NCBI RefSeq assembly: GCF_002915575.1
Contig: NZ_PQGD01000008.1
Location: 168,277-232,276, forward strand
Origin: Superficieibacter electus
GTDB taxonomy: Bacteria; Pseudomonadota; Gammaproteobacteria; Enterobacterales; Enterobacteriaceae
Length of the DNA: 64,000 nt
Direction of reading: 5' to 3'
Position numbers and translations under genes: made by a program. Position 1 is the first letter of the stretch; each line of letters begins with the position of its first letter. Below the pieces are notes generated by a model, which saw nothing but the letters and a program-made list of their open reading frames with translations, did no database searches and was not told the DNA's origin. Below are positions 8,876 to 17,517 of the stretch, piece after piece.

Positions 8876-9808
8876 TTATATCAATTTCGGCAAAGCGATG
8901 TCGGAATAGTGAAAATTCCAGGCTTCATCCAGCAGCCACGATTTCACTTTTTGCTGCTGTGGTGATAAAGGTTTGCTGGCCGATGAAATTAAAAAATAGC
9001 CGCGTTCGCTGCGCATTTCCGGGCCGCAGATAAATAACTGGCGGCTGGCGATTAGCGGGGCGATCAGTGGTCGCCAGCCCAGCGCAATCCCCTGGCCTTC
9101 CAGCGCGGCCTGGATCACCAGCGAGTAGGCGTTGAAGGTACGTGAGGCGGTGACATTGCTGGCCTGTAACCGCTGCTGGCGGAACCAGTCTTCCCAGGTC
9201 AGCCAGCGCTGCGGACGGGTCTCCGGCAGCTTCAGCAGCGGGAAGCCGAGCAGCGACGCTGGCGCGGGATTATCGCCGAGCTGCTGCATAATCTGTTGAT
9301 TACACACCGGGACGACGTGCTCCGGAAACAGGCGCTGGCTCTGGGTTCCCGGCCAGTGACCGCCGCCAAAACAGATGGTGAGCGGGGCGTTGCTGTCGCG
9401 AAAATTGTAGTCGTTGGGCGAGGTCGAAACCTGTACCTCGACGCCGGGGATCAGCGCCTGGATGGCGTTGAGGCGAGGCATCAGCCAGTAGCTGGCGAAG
9501 CCCATGTCGGTGTCGATGCGCAGCACGCTGCGCTGATAGCGGGTGCGCTCCAGCTGTTCGCTGATCTCATTCAGGCTGCTGCGCACGATGTGATACAGGC
9601 TGTTACCCGCCTCGGTAAGCTGCACGCCACGGTGACGGCGCTCAAACAGCGGCGCATCTAACTGACTTTCCAGTAACTGAATACGCTGGCTGACCGCCGG
9701 TTGCGAAAGACCCAATTCATTGCCAGCAGCGGTAAAATTACCGTGGCGCGCCGCTGCTTCAAATACGACTAAAACCTGTAACGGAGGGAGCTGTAATTTT
9801 CCAGCCAT
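8876..9808 (-). CDS. LysR-type regulator of choline-sulfate use (BetR-like)
   Basis: A 310-aa LysR protein. The HTH at about residues 9-66 includes AAARHGNFTAAGNELGLSQPAVSQRI, followed by a GcvA-like effector domain. It stands between the divergent sulfatase-choX genes and the permease/ATPase genes. The same arrangement is known for regulators of choline-O-sulfate catabolism, so it probably controls both sides in response to choline or choline sulfate. The 105-bp gap to the sulfatase start would hold its operator. Effector and targets are inferred from context. Confidence 0.8.
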   Translation of the reverse strand: MAGKLQLPPLQVLVVFEAAARHGNFTAAGNELGLSQPAVSQRIQLLESQLDAPLFERRHRGVQLTEAGNSLYHIVRSSLNEISEQLERTRYQRSVLRIDTDMGFASYWLMPRLNAIQALIPGVEVQVSTSPNDYNFRDSNAPLTICFGGGHWPGTQSQRLFPEHVVPVCNQQIMQQLGDNPAPASLLGFPLLKLPETRPQRWLTWEDWFRQQRLQASNVTASRTFNAYSLVIQAALEGQGIALGWRPLIAPLIASRQLFICGPEMRSERGYFLISSASKPLSPQQQKVKSWLLDEAWNFHYSDIALPKLI

Positions 9809-9913
9809 AAATACACCTTATGCCACGATAATAAAATAATGACTTCACAGCGCGAAAATCGCGTGCGATAAAAATAACACGGTTACAGAATTAATTTTAT
9901 CTTTGGCGGAACG

Positions 9914-11458
9914 ATGCTTATAAATAAACCGAATATCGTTATTCTTATGGCGGATCAGTTAACGGCGAGTGCGTTAAAAGCGTATGGAAATAATGTCAGT
10001 CTGACACCCAATATTGATAAATTAGCACGGGAAGGCGTGGTCTTTGAATCGGCCTACTGCAACAGTCCGCTGTGCGCACCCTCGCGTGCGTCGCTAATGA
10101 CCGGGCAGTTTATTTCGCGTAACGCGGTTTACGATAATGCTGCCGAGTTTCATGCCGATTCTCCGACATTTTGCCATTACCTGCGCGAGCAGGGCTATCG
10201 CACCTGGCTGTCCGGCAAAATGCACTTTTGCGGTCCGGATCAGCTCCACGGTTTTGACGAGCGTCTGACCACCGATATCTACCCGGCGGATTTTGGCTGG
10301 ACGCCGGACTGGCAGCATCCTGAGCGTCGTCTCGACTGGTATCACAACATGAGTTCGGTGCTGGAAGCCGGTGAGTGTGTACGCACCAACCAGCTTGATT
10401 TTGATGATGAAGCGCTGTTCCTCGCGCGCCAGCGGTTATACGACGCCGCCCGCCGCCCCGACGAACAGCCGTTCCTGCTGCATCTGTCGCTGACCCATCC
10501 GCACGATCCGTTTGCGATCCCCAAACGTTATCTGGATCGGATCAGCGACGCGGAGGTCGATCTGCCGCAGATCGGTGCGCAGGATGTCGACGACGATCCG
10601 CACTCGGCAAGACTGCGCGCGATGTATCAACTGGAGGACGGGCTATTGACCGACGAGCATATTCGCCGGGCGCGTCACGCCTATTATGGCGCGCTGGCCT
10701 ACGTGGACGACTGTTTTGGCGAGATCCTCAGCACCCTCGAAGAGACCGGGCTGGCGGAGAATACGGTGGTATTCGTGATTGCCGATCATGGTGAAATGCT
10801 CGGCGAACGCGGCCTGTGGTACAAGATGTCGTTTTTCGAGAACGCCGTGCGTGTGCCGTTAATCGTGCATAACCCGCATCTTTTTGCCCCGCGTCGGGTG
10901 GCAAAGAGCGTGTCGCTGGTGGATTTATTGCCCACCTTCGTTGAGCTGGCGAGCGGGGAAGATCGCCGCGCCAGCGCGGTTGCGCCGCTTGACGGGCACA
11001 GCCTCGTGCCGCATCTGCGCGGAGAGCCTGGCCCGGACGGTGCCTGCGTTGAGTATCTGGCGGAAGGCGCAATTGGCCCGCAAGTGATGCTCCGCCGCGG
11101 GCCGTGGAAATATATTTTCGCCTGGCATGAAGCGCCACAATTGTTCAATTTATCGGACGATCCGCATGAGCGGCGTAATCTCGCCGCCGATCCGCAGTAT
11201 TACGATATTGCTCAGGTATTTGCTGAGGACGTCGCCTCGCGCTGGGATCTGCCGCAACTGAATCAGGATGTACTCGCCAGCCAGCAAAAGCGGCTGTTTT
11301 TGACCCGCGTGGCGGGCCGGGATGCGATCCCGCAGTGGGATTTTCAGCCCCATAAGCCAGCGACGCAGCGCTTTATTCGTAACCATCAGACGCTGGATGA
11401 GCAGGAGGCTTTTGCCCGCTATCCGCGTCCCATTAAAAATAGCGTCGGAGAGCAATGA
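9914..11458 (+). CDS. betC: Choline-sulfatase (type I sulfatase)
   Basis: A 514-aa arylsulfatase-superfamily enzyme. The sulfatase signature C-A-P-S-R is at residues 54-58, and Cys54 would be oxidised to the catalytic formylglycine. Metal ligands are visible: the N-terminal MADQ segment (residues 12-15) and ADHGEMLGERG further on. There is no signal peptide, so it acts in the cytoplasm on imported substrate, as choline-sulfatase BetC does, releasing choline and sulfate. The next gene encodes a choline-type binding protein and overlaps the stop codon, which supports choline-O-sulfate over other sulfate esters. A dedicated formylglycine-generating enzyme is not in the window. The betB/betA oxidation genes are also absent. 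Confidence 0.8.
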   Translation: MLINKPNIVILMADQLTASALKAYGNNVSLTPNIDKLAREGVVFESAYCNSPLCAPSRASLMTGQFISRNAVYDNAAEFHADSPTFCHYLREQGYRTWLSGKMHFCGPDQLHGFDERLTTDIYPADFGWTPDWQHPERRLDWYHNMSSVLEAGECVRTNQLDFDDEALFLARQRLYDAARRPDEQPFLLHLSLTHPHDPFAIPKRYLDRISDAEVDLPQIGAQDVDDDPHSARLRAMYQLEDGLLTDEHIRRARHAYYGALAYVDDCFGEILSTLEETGLAENTVVFVIADHGEMLGERGLWYKMSFFENAVRVPLIVHNPHLFAPRRVAKSVSLVDLLPTFVELASGEDRRASAVAPLDGHSLVPHLRGEPGPDGACVEYLAEGAIGPQVMLRRGPWKYIFAWHEAPQLFNLSDDPHERRNLAADPQYYDIAQVFAEDVASRWDLPQLNQDVLASQQKRLFLTRVAGRDAIPQWDFQPHKPATQRFIRNHQTLDEQEAFARYPRPIKNSVGEQ

Positions 11459-12405
11459 TGAAAGCAAAAAACCTGACTCCTTTACTGTTGCTGGCAACGG
11501 CGGCGGTATCGCCCTTCACCGCGTCGGCCGCTGAAGCGGATCGCTGCGCGGTGGTGAACCAGTCCGATCCGGGCTGGACCGATATTGCGGCCACTAACGC
11601 GCTTTCTGGCGTGGTGCTGAATGCGCTGGGGTATCAGCAGAAGGTACAAAATCTGTCGGTGGCGCTGGCCTTTCAGGGGCTGAAGTCCGGCCAGCTGGAT
11701 GTCTTTCTCGGCAACTGGATGCCCGCGCAGGAGCCGGTGATCGGTAAATTTAATCCGGGGCAGGATATTAAAGTGGTGGGCGCAAACCTGCCCGCCGCGA
11801 AGTTTACCCTCGCGGTGCCGAAATACGTTTCTGACGCAGGGGTGAAGGATTTCGCCGATTTGCAAAAATACGCTGATAAATTCGGGCATAAGATTTACGG
11901 CATCGCGCCGGGGGCACCGGCGAATCAGAATATTAAAAAGATGCTCGATAAGCATGATTTCGGGCTGGAGAAGTGGAGCCTGGTGGAGTCGAGCGAGAGC
12001 GGGATGCTGGCGCAGGTGAGTCGTGCGGTGAGTCGTAAAGCGTGGATCGTGTTTCTCGGCTGGGAGCCGCACGCCATGAATACCCGTTTCCCGCTGACCT
12101 ATCTGAGCGGTGGTGACAGCTGGTTTGGCCCCAATTACGGCAGCGCAACGGTGAATACCGTGACGCGTAAGGATTTCGCCAGCGACTGCCCGAATCTCAA
12201 CCGCTTTTTCAGCCAGCTGAAGTTTGACGTGGCGATTGAGAACGCGGTCATTACCCGTGTGCTGGATGATAAACAGGATGTGAACGAAGCCGCGCGCGCC
12301 GAGCTGGCGAAGCGGCCTGAACTGCTGGGGCAGTGGCTGAACGGCGTAACCAGCCGCGACGGCCAGCCAGCCGAACCGGCGGTGAAAAAGGCGCTGGGGC
12401 TGTAA
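11455..12405 (+). CDS. Choline ABC transporter periplasmic binding protein (ChoX-like)
   Basis: A 316-aa protein with a Sec signal peptide: a basic start MMKAKN, a hydrophobic core of Leu/Ala, and a cleavage site at about ASA|AEA near residue 25. The mature part matches the OpuAC-type fold that binds quaternary ammonium compounds in an aromatic cage (Trp and Tyr residues at GWTDIAAT, GNWMP and FLGWEPHAMN). Its ATG overlaps the sulfatase stop (ATGA), so the two genes are translationally coupled. It is the missing receptor for the permease/ATPase pair encoded on the opposite strand at 7098-8773. A second ATG three bases later is equally usable. Confidence 0.82.
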   Translation: MMKAKNLTPLLLLATAAVSPFTASAAEADRCAVVNQSDPGWTDIAATNALSGVVLNALGYQQKVQNLSVALAFQGLKSGQLDVFLGNWMPAQEPVIGKFNPGQDIKVVGANLPAAKFTLAVPKYVSDAGVKDFADLQKYADKFGHKIYGIAPGAPANQNIKKMLDKHDFGLEKWSLVESSESGMLAQVSRAVSRKAWIVFLGWEPHAMNTRFPLTYLSGGDSWFGPNYGSATVNTVTRKDFASDCPNLNRFFSQLKFDVAIENAVITRVLDDKQDVNEAARAELAKRPELLGQWLNGVTSRDGQPAEPAVKKALGL

Positions 12406-12435
12406 AGGTGTTTTGTCTGGCGTAGTGCCGGGTAC

Positions 12436-12988
12436 CCCCCTCACCCCAGCCCTCTCCCTGAGGGAGAGGGAGCAGTCTGCAGACAACGGGAGTTATAGCC
12501 ATTGACAGTGGCCGCGAGAGGTTTTTTCCTGCCAGCCGGAGCCAGAGGTATGGGCTTTCTCTCTCTCCCTGAGGGAGAGGGAGCAGTCTGCAGACACCGG
12601 TAGCTATTGCCATTGACAGTGGCCGCGAGAGGTTTTTTCCTGCCAGCCGGAGCCAGAGGTATGGGCTTTCTCCCTCTCCCTGAGGGAGAGGGAGCAGTCT
12701 GCAGACAACGGGAGTTATTGCCGTCAACAGCGGCCGCGAGAAGTTTTCGTCCCGACGGCCAAAGCCGGAAACGTAGATTTTCTCCTGTCTGCGGGAAGCG
12801 TGGTTTTGACCCGACTACCGGAGCCAGAGGTATGGGCTTTCTCCCCCTCCCATCGGGAGAGGGAGCAGACTTTAGACAACGGGAGTCATTGCCATCGACA
12901 GTGACGACGAGAGGTTTTTTCCTGCCAGCCGGAGCCAGAGGTATAGGTTTTCTCCCTCTCCCTGAGGGAGAGGGCCGGGGTGAGGGGG
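12436..12988. repeat. Tandem-repeat array with palindromic core, bracketed by inverted arms
   Basis: A non-coding array. The palindrome CCCTCTCCC/GGGAGAGGG around TGA occurs at 12450-12470, 12561-12581 (first base altered), 12672-12692 and 12954-12974, with a diverged version near 12844-12863. The first three copies are exactly 111 bp apart. Each unit starts GCCATTGACAGTGGCCGCGA (at 12498, 12609 and, diverged, 12720 and 12891). The third unit is enlarged to 171 bp by a diverged internal segment. The left edge reads CCCCCTCACCCCAGCC and the right edge GGCCGGGGTGAGGGGG, so the whole array is flanked by inverted arms of about 35 bp. I see no gene, promoter or spacer-like variation in it. Confidence 0.8.
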
Positions 12989-13051
12989 AGCGTTGCAGGC
13001 GGTGTCAGCGTACAGGAAGTTACCGCCCCCGAAGTTGAAAATTATCCACTC

Positions 13052-13084
13052 TGTAGGCCCGGTAAGCGCAGCGCCACCGGGCAT
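13052..13084. repeat. REP-type palindrome
   Basis: The sequence GGCCCGGTAAGCGCAGCGCC followed by ACCGGGC is a typical enterobacterial REP element: inverted arms GCCCGGT/ACCGGGC around an AAGCGCAGCGCC centre. It sits just beyond the tandem array and before the marR-type gene. Such elements often lie in 3' non-coding DNA and may bind gyrase or IHF. Confidence 0.7.
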
Positions 13085-13210
13085 CGCGGTCGCGACCTGG
13101 CATCGTTCTCCGGCTTCTCTCCTTTTCGCAATCCATGCGCTTAACCTCTTCGTTTCTTGATACTTACTCTGATAAGTATTAATTTATCCTGCGCAACGAG
13201 AGGGGACACA

Positions 13211-13681
13211 ATGACCGAAGACGAACTGTTCGCCCGCCGTCCGCTGGGAATGCGAATGGCCATGGTGGTGCGCCAGTGGCGCTCTGTCATCGACAGGGCG
13301 GTGCTCGATACCGGCCTGACCCAGTCAAGCTGGACTGTCCTTATGCAACTGCATCAACTGGGCAATAACGTTTCGATCACTGAACTGGCGGAAGTGCAGG
13401 GCATCGAACTGCCGCCGCTGATGCGTACCCTCACGCTGCTGGAAAAACAGGGCTATCTGCTGCGTAAGACATCGCCTTACGATAAGCGGATACGCCTGCT
13501 GGTGCTGACGCCTGACGGAGAAGCGGTACTGGAAAAACTGACTCAGGTTATTGAACAGTTTCAGGAACGCGTTACGCACGATATTCCCGCGCCGGACAGA
13601 GACATGTTCAACGCGACATTAAATCAAATCGCCTGCAATTTGCGGTCTATCCGCGAAGAAGATAACAAGACAAAACCATAA
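13211..13681 (+). CDS. MarR/SlyA-family transcriptional regulator
   Basis: A 156-aa MarR-type winged-helix regulator. The recognition region is SITELAEVQGIELPPLMRTLTLLEKQGYLLRK (about residues 56-87), and the wing contains DKRIRLLVLT. It begins MTEDELFARRPLG after a strong GAGAGGGG ribosome site. Its TAA overlaps the ATG of the HlyD-family gene (TAATG), so it heads a three-gene operon with the two efflux genes. By analogy with emrR-emrAB and slyA-linked pumps it is probably a ligand-released repressor of this operon. The ligand is unknown. An upstream in-frame ATG at 13157 exists but lacks a ribosome site. Confidence 0.85.
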   Translation: MTEDELFARRPLGMRMAMVVRQWRSVIDRAVLDTGLTQSSWTVLMQLHQLGNNVSITELAEVQGIELPPLMRTLTLLEKQGYLLRKTSPYDKRIRLLVLTPDGEAVLEKLTQVIEQFQERVTHDIPAPDRDMFNATLNQIACNLRSIREEDNKTKP

Positions 13682-14745
13682 TGACCCCTGAACAAAAATT
13701 TGCCCGCTGGGTAAGGGTGAGTATTGCCTCTTTCCTGCTGATGTTCATCTACTTTATCGTGGCGGATATCTGGATACCGCTGACGCCGGACTCAACGGTG
13801 ATGCGCGTCGTGACGCCGGTTTCCGCGCGTGTTTCCGGCTATGTGGCAGCGGTACACGTGCGCAACAATAGCCCGGTGAAGAAAGGCGACCTGCTCTACG
13901 AACTGGACCCGACGCCGTTTCGTAATCGTGTTGACGCTGCGCAAATTGCCCTGCATCAGGCTCAGTTGACCAATCAGCAGCTCGACGCGCAGATTGCCGC
14001 CGCGCGGGCAAACCTGAAAACAGCGCAGCTGACCGCTCGCAACGACGCGGTGACATTCCAGCGCTACCAGCGGCTAAGCGCCAGCCAGAACGTGTCGCAG
14101 CAGGAGCTGGATAAAGCGCGTACCACCTGGCAGAGCAGCGAACAGTCGGTGACGTCACTTAACGCCACGCTTCATCAACTGGCGATTGAGCGCGGCGAGC
14201 GTGACGACAATCGTAACGTGACTCTGCAGAAATACCGTAACGCGCTGGAGGAGGCGCAGCTTAACTTGCGCTGGACTCAAATTCGTGCGGAGGATAACGG
14301 CACGGTAAGTAATCTCCAGCTCAGTCCCGGTCTTTACGCCGCCGCAGGGACGCCGTTGCTGGCGTTAGTAAGTGCTCACACAGATATCGTGGCGGATTTC
14401 CGTGAAAAAAGCCTGCGCCATACCCGCCCTGGCACCGATGCGGCGGTGGTGTTCGATGCCATGCCAGGTAAAGTCTTCGCCGCCCACGTCACCAGCAGCG
14501 ACGCCGGTATCCTCGCCGGGCAGGAAGCGGTTAACGGTCAGCTTTCCCAGCCAGAACAGTCGAACCGCTGGGTGCGTGACGCGCAGCGGATGCGCATCCA
14601 TGTGGCGCTGGATGAACCACTGGCGCAGCCGTTGCCGACCGGCGCGCGAGCCACCGTCCAGCTCTACAATAGCGAAGGCCCGTTTGCCCATTTCTTTTCC
14701 GGGCTGCAAATTCATCTGGTGAGCCTGCTGCACTATGTCTATTAA
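13681..14745 (+). CDS. HlyD/EmrA-type membrane fusion protein
   Basis: A 354-aa periplasmic adaptor. It has one N-terminal membrane anchor (about residues 14-32), a lipoyl/barrel half (VTPVSARVSGYVAAVHVRNNSPVKKGDLLYELD), and an alpha-helical hairpin rich in Gln and Ala (about 80-185). The second lipoyl half and a beta-barrel follow. It would link an inner-membrane transporter to an outer-membrane channel such as TolC. The start overlaps the regulator stop, and its end overlaps the DUF2955 gene by 11 bp, which implies translational coupling of all three genes. Exported compounds cannot be deduced. Confidence 0.85.
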   Translation: MTPEQKFARWVRVSIASFLLMFIYFIVADIWIPLTPDSTVMRVVTPVSARVSGYVAAVHVRNNSPVKKGDLLYELDPTPFRNRVDAAQIALHQAQLTNQQLDAQIAAARANLKTAQLTARNDAVTFQRYQRLSASQNVSQQELDKARTTWQSSEQSVTSLNATLHQLAIERGERDDNRNVTLQKYRNALEEAQLNLRWTQIRAEDNGTVSNLQLSPGLYAAAGTPLLALVSAHTDIVADFREKSLRHTRPGTDAAVVFDAMPGKVFAAHVTSSDAGILAGQEAVNGQLSQPEQSNRWVRDAQRMRIHVALDEPLAQPLPTGARATVQLYNSEGPFAHFFSGLQIHLVSLLHYVY

Positions 14746-15799
14746 CACCCTGGCGCGCGTGTTTACGCCACATGACAACATTACCTTCACGGCTAATGAT
14801 TTTCGTCAGACCCTGCGCATCGTGGTCGCGGGCACACTGGCGCTCAGTGTCTCAACTTTTTATAACGTGCAGTACGGCGTCTTTTTCGTGGTCTATCCGA
14901 TCATGCTGCTGTCGCTGGTGCCAGTATTTAACCGCCATGTGGCGAAGCAGTTTATCTTCAGCGCGGTGCTGAACGGTATTGAAATGGTGTTGATTATCGG
15001 CTTTTTATCGCGCTGGCCGGTCATCATGACGCTGGTGGTTTTCGCGCTGTACGTCATGCGTTTTCGCTTTATGAGCCAGGGCCCGCTGTTTCTGTTCGGC
15101 TCTATGGGCGTGGTTTGCCAAAGCGTGATGCTCAACTTTATGAGCTATCCCACCAACGACTGGCACACCTTAATGTTTTCCAACGTTGAAGCCAGCATCA
15201 TGGCGGTGTGCCTGAGCGCGCTGATGAACTATCTCATCCCGGACGTGGAGCCGCGCGGCCGCCCGCCGCTGATTGAGAAAGATGCAGCGCGGGTGCGCCA
15301 TGAATCGCTACTCTCCGGCACGGTGGCCACCATCATCTTCGTGATTTTTCAGATAAGCGATCTCAGTGACTCGCTGTCGGCACTGATGGCCGGAATACTC
15401 ATCCTGTTCCCGATGAACTATCGCGGCGCGGTAATGAGCTCGCTATGGCGTGTAGTGGGTGTGGTACTGGCCTGCCTCTATATTCTGGCGGTGCAACTGC
15501 TGCTTTACGATCACAGCAGTCATATGTTGCTGATGATGCCCCTGATTGGCCTCGGGCTGGCGTTTAGCGCACGTCTGCATGTAATGGAAAAGGTCGGCGC
15601 GGGCGTTGGTTTTTCCAGCATCACCACCATCGGTATTATGTTTGGTCAGAATTTGCATCCGGAGCAGGATCTGGTCTTTAGCGATCTGTATCGCGTAACG
15701 TCTGTCACCGTCGCGCTGGTGGCGACGCTGACGATGGTCTTTCTGGTCCATTTAATTCTTAACCGTTTCGCCGCCACCCGCTATATCATTGCCGATTAG
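14735..15799 (+). CDS. DUF2955 inner-membrane transporter (FUSC-like)
   Basis: A 354-aa polytopic protein with two blocks of hydrophobic helices (about residues 24-165 and 200-350) separated by a charged cytoplasmic loop around RGRPPLIEKDAARVRHES. It belongs to the DUF2955 family, which resembles the aromatic-acid exporter (AaeB/FUSC) group and is usually encoded with an EmrA/AaeA-type adaptor, as here. It is the last gene of the marR-hlyD operon and ends 4 bp inside the convergent yjiK gene. Function as an efflux component is inferred from the operon. Confidence 0.75.
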   Translation: MSINTLARVFTPHDNITFTANDFRQTLRIVVAGTLALSVSTFYNVQYGVFFVVYPIMLLSLVPVFNRHVAKQFIFSAVLNGIEMVLIIGFLSRWPVIMTLVVFALYVMRFRFMSQGPLFLFGSMGVVCQSVMLNFMSYPTNDWHTLMFSNVEASIMAVCLSALMNYLIPDVEPRGRPPLIEKDAARVRHESLLSGTVATIIFVIFQISDLSDSLSALMAGILILFPMNYRGAVMSSLWRVVGVVLACLYILAVQLLLYDHSSHMLLMMPLIGLGLAFSARLHVMEKVGAGVGFSSITTIGIMFGQNLHPEQDLVFSDLYRVTSVTVALVATLTMVFLVHLILNRFAATRYIIAD

Positions 15800-16665
15800 C
15801 GCGGCGGCGCTTTGCTAAAGTGGTAAAACAGATTTGGTTCGCCAACAATAAACAGGTTGCCAGCACCATCGCGGGCGATCCCTTCCGCCTGTTTGATATC
15901 GTGGCTCAGCCCGTTCTCACCCTCTCGTAATGCTATTTCGCCGAGAACATCGCCGGACAGCGTCACTTCCTGAAGGTTTTTCGACTCATGAGATAAAACT
16001 AATAGCGAATTATTTTCGGCGTTAAAATCGGCACCAGAGATATCTTTGACGTCCAGTTCGCGCGAAAGGTGTTTATCATCAGAGATTTGCAGATCGTTGT
16101 TTTCCAGCAGGCCCTCAATACGATAAATGGCGACCGGCTTTTTCTCATTAAAGAAGTAAAACACGCGGTCAACTGGCGAATACGCCAGCCCTTCAAAGCC
16201 GGTATTGGTCGGCGTTTTTTGTAGCGCAAGCTGAAGCTTTTTCACCACCGAAACGTGCGATTGATCGTCGAGGTTAATGACATAAATGGAATAGTCTTTT
16301 TCATCCGTGATGACAAAAGTATCGTTAGTCACATACTCAATAGTTTCAACATCCTGAACAAAATCAAGGGGAATGGTGCGCAGGGCGTCACCCTGCTTGC
16401 TCAATTCGACAATAGCCGGTGGACGATTAATGGTGCTGAATAACGTATCGCTTTTTGCCGACCAGGTGAGGGAGGAAATATTCTCGCTCACGCCGTTAAT
16501 TTTTTTGCCATCAAGAATGACGTGATAATCACGTAGCGACGAAGCACTATTCGCGTTTTTGTCTGGATAAAACTGACTGTTAATACAAAACAGCGCAATA
16601 AGCGTCACGAAAAGGAGAGTGAGCACTTTTTTTGAATGTTTTTTAAGGAGTGCGATCCCACGCAT
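15796..16665 (-). CDS. yjiK: SdiA-regulated-domain protein YjiK
   Basis: A 289-aa protein with one N-terminal membrane anchor (VLTLLFVTLIALFCI, about residues 14-28) and a large exported beta-propeller-like domain of the SdiA-regulated family. Repeating blade-like segments include LTWSAKSDTLFSTIN, IEYVTNDTFVITDE, GLAYSPVDRVFYFFNE and GIARDGAGNLFIVGEP. It corresponds to E. coli YjiK by sequence and by position before yjiL-yjiM. The biochemical role is unknown. The end converges with the DUF2955 gene with a 4-bp overlap. Confidence 0.85.
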   Translation of the reverse strand: MRGIALLKKHSKKVLTLLFVTLIALFCINSQFYPDKNANSASSLRDYHVILDGKKINGVSENISSLTWSAKSDTLFSTINRPPAIVELSKQGDALRTIPLDFVQDVETIEYVTNDTFVITDEKDYSIYVINLDDQSHVSVVKKLQLALQKTPTNTGFEGLAYSPVDRVFYFFNEKKPVAIYRIEGLLENNDLQISDDKHLSRELDVKDISGADFNAENNSLLVLSHESKNLQEVTLSGDVLGEIALREGENGLSHDIKQAEGIARDGAGNLFIVGEPNLFYHFSKAPPR

Positions 16666-16823
16666 AGCGTCTCCACGGGCGGTTAAGAATAATTATGGTG
16701 GGTCATTATACGCAGCAATCTTAAACGATGCTTAATTCCTGAAAAATTATTGTCCGGCTCTGAAAGTGCAAAGCACGCAAGGTCCCTGATTGATCGCTTC
16801 TGTGCTAAAAAGAGGAAACGAGG

Positions 16824-17517
16824 ATGGTACTCACTGTGCAGGAGAGCGTGATGTGGCAGACGCGGGCGCTGGAGTTAAATAATCGGGAGTTCTGGAACTG
16901 GATCAAAGCGTGTGAACGGGTGGCATGGGCTATCAATCACCAGTTCAATACCATTGTGGTCGGTCAGGTTGACCTGTTCGACCAGCTGGTTTCGCCTAAA
17001 GGCTATACTCCACATCAATACAACGATCGACTATCCAGTCAGCAACTGGCTCGCTGCGTTTATCTCAATCACCTCGCCCGCTACTGCCAGAAGCACGACC
17101 TGAAATTTTATCTTCAGGCAAAAGAGTTTAGTTTTCCTGCCGACCTGCTGGTGGCACACCCACAGCTGATCGATAAAGACGCGGGCGCGAGCTTCAATAC
17201 CGATTTCTGGTGCCGTTATTTGAGCGACAAAATGACGCTGCTGTGTCAGCGAATGACGGCCATTTATGGGATGACACGTTGTTTATGACCTGCCTGTTTC
17301 GGGCGGATGGGTATCCTGCCGCCGGAGGTTGCGGAAAACGCACGCCATGCGTTTTCCGCGCTTTGTGAACGTATTGGTGCTGGAAGCCTCAAAAGGGACG
17401 ATGGCTGGCCCCGATTTGCAATATTACTGTGATAGTGCGATGGCCCCCGTTCCCTGTGCCCAGGCGCTTATGATGCTTCTGCTGCTTGAGCTTCAGCAGA
17501 CTGCTCCGCAACGCTAA
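16824..17517 (+). pseudogene. Decayed gene; three remnants of one or two unrecognised proteins
   Basis: An open frame of 154 codons from the ATG at 16824 (…ELNNREFWNWIKACERVAWAINHQ…) ends at TGA 17286-17288. The same frame continues beyond the stop with a protein-like stretch MGILPPEVAENARHAFSALC up to a second TGA near 17432. A different frame then supplies a Cys/Leu-rich end that stops at 17517. The mixed frames and abrupt end suggest a longer gene reduced by nonsense and deletion events. The N-terminal part looks like a soluble enzyme domain, but I cannot name it. It is placed between yjiK and the DUF3343 gene, which converges on it with a 4-bp overlap. Confidence 0.4.

Noticed and set aside
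11482-12486. A 334-codon open frame on the minus strand opposite choX
   Set aside because: It lies antisense to a gene with a clear signal peptide and family match; its length is explained by high-GC third-codon bias.
12436-12988. The regular repeats as a possible CRISPR array
   Set aside because: Units are 111 bp, nearly identical along their full length, with no short repeat/unique spacer pattern and no cas genes nearby.
12607-13038. An open frame of 143 codons across the repeat array
   Set aside because: It is low-complexity and follows the repeat unit rather than any protein pattern; the opposite strand is equally open for the same reason.
1-13100. The left accessory block as an integrated prophage or ICE
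   Set aside because: No integrase, phage structural, conjugation or attachment sequences are visible in the window.
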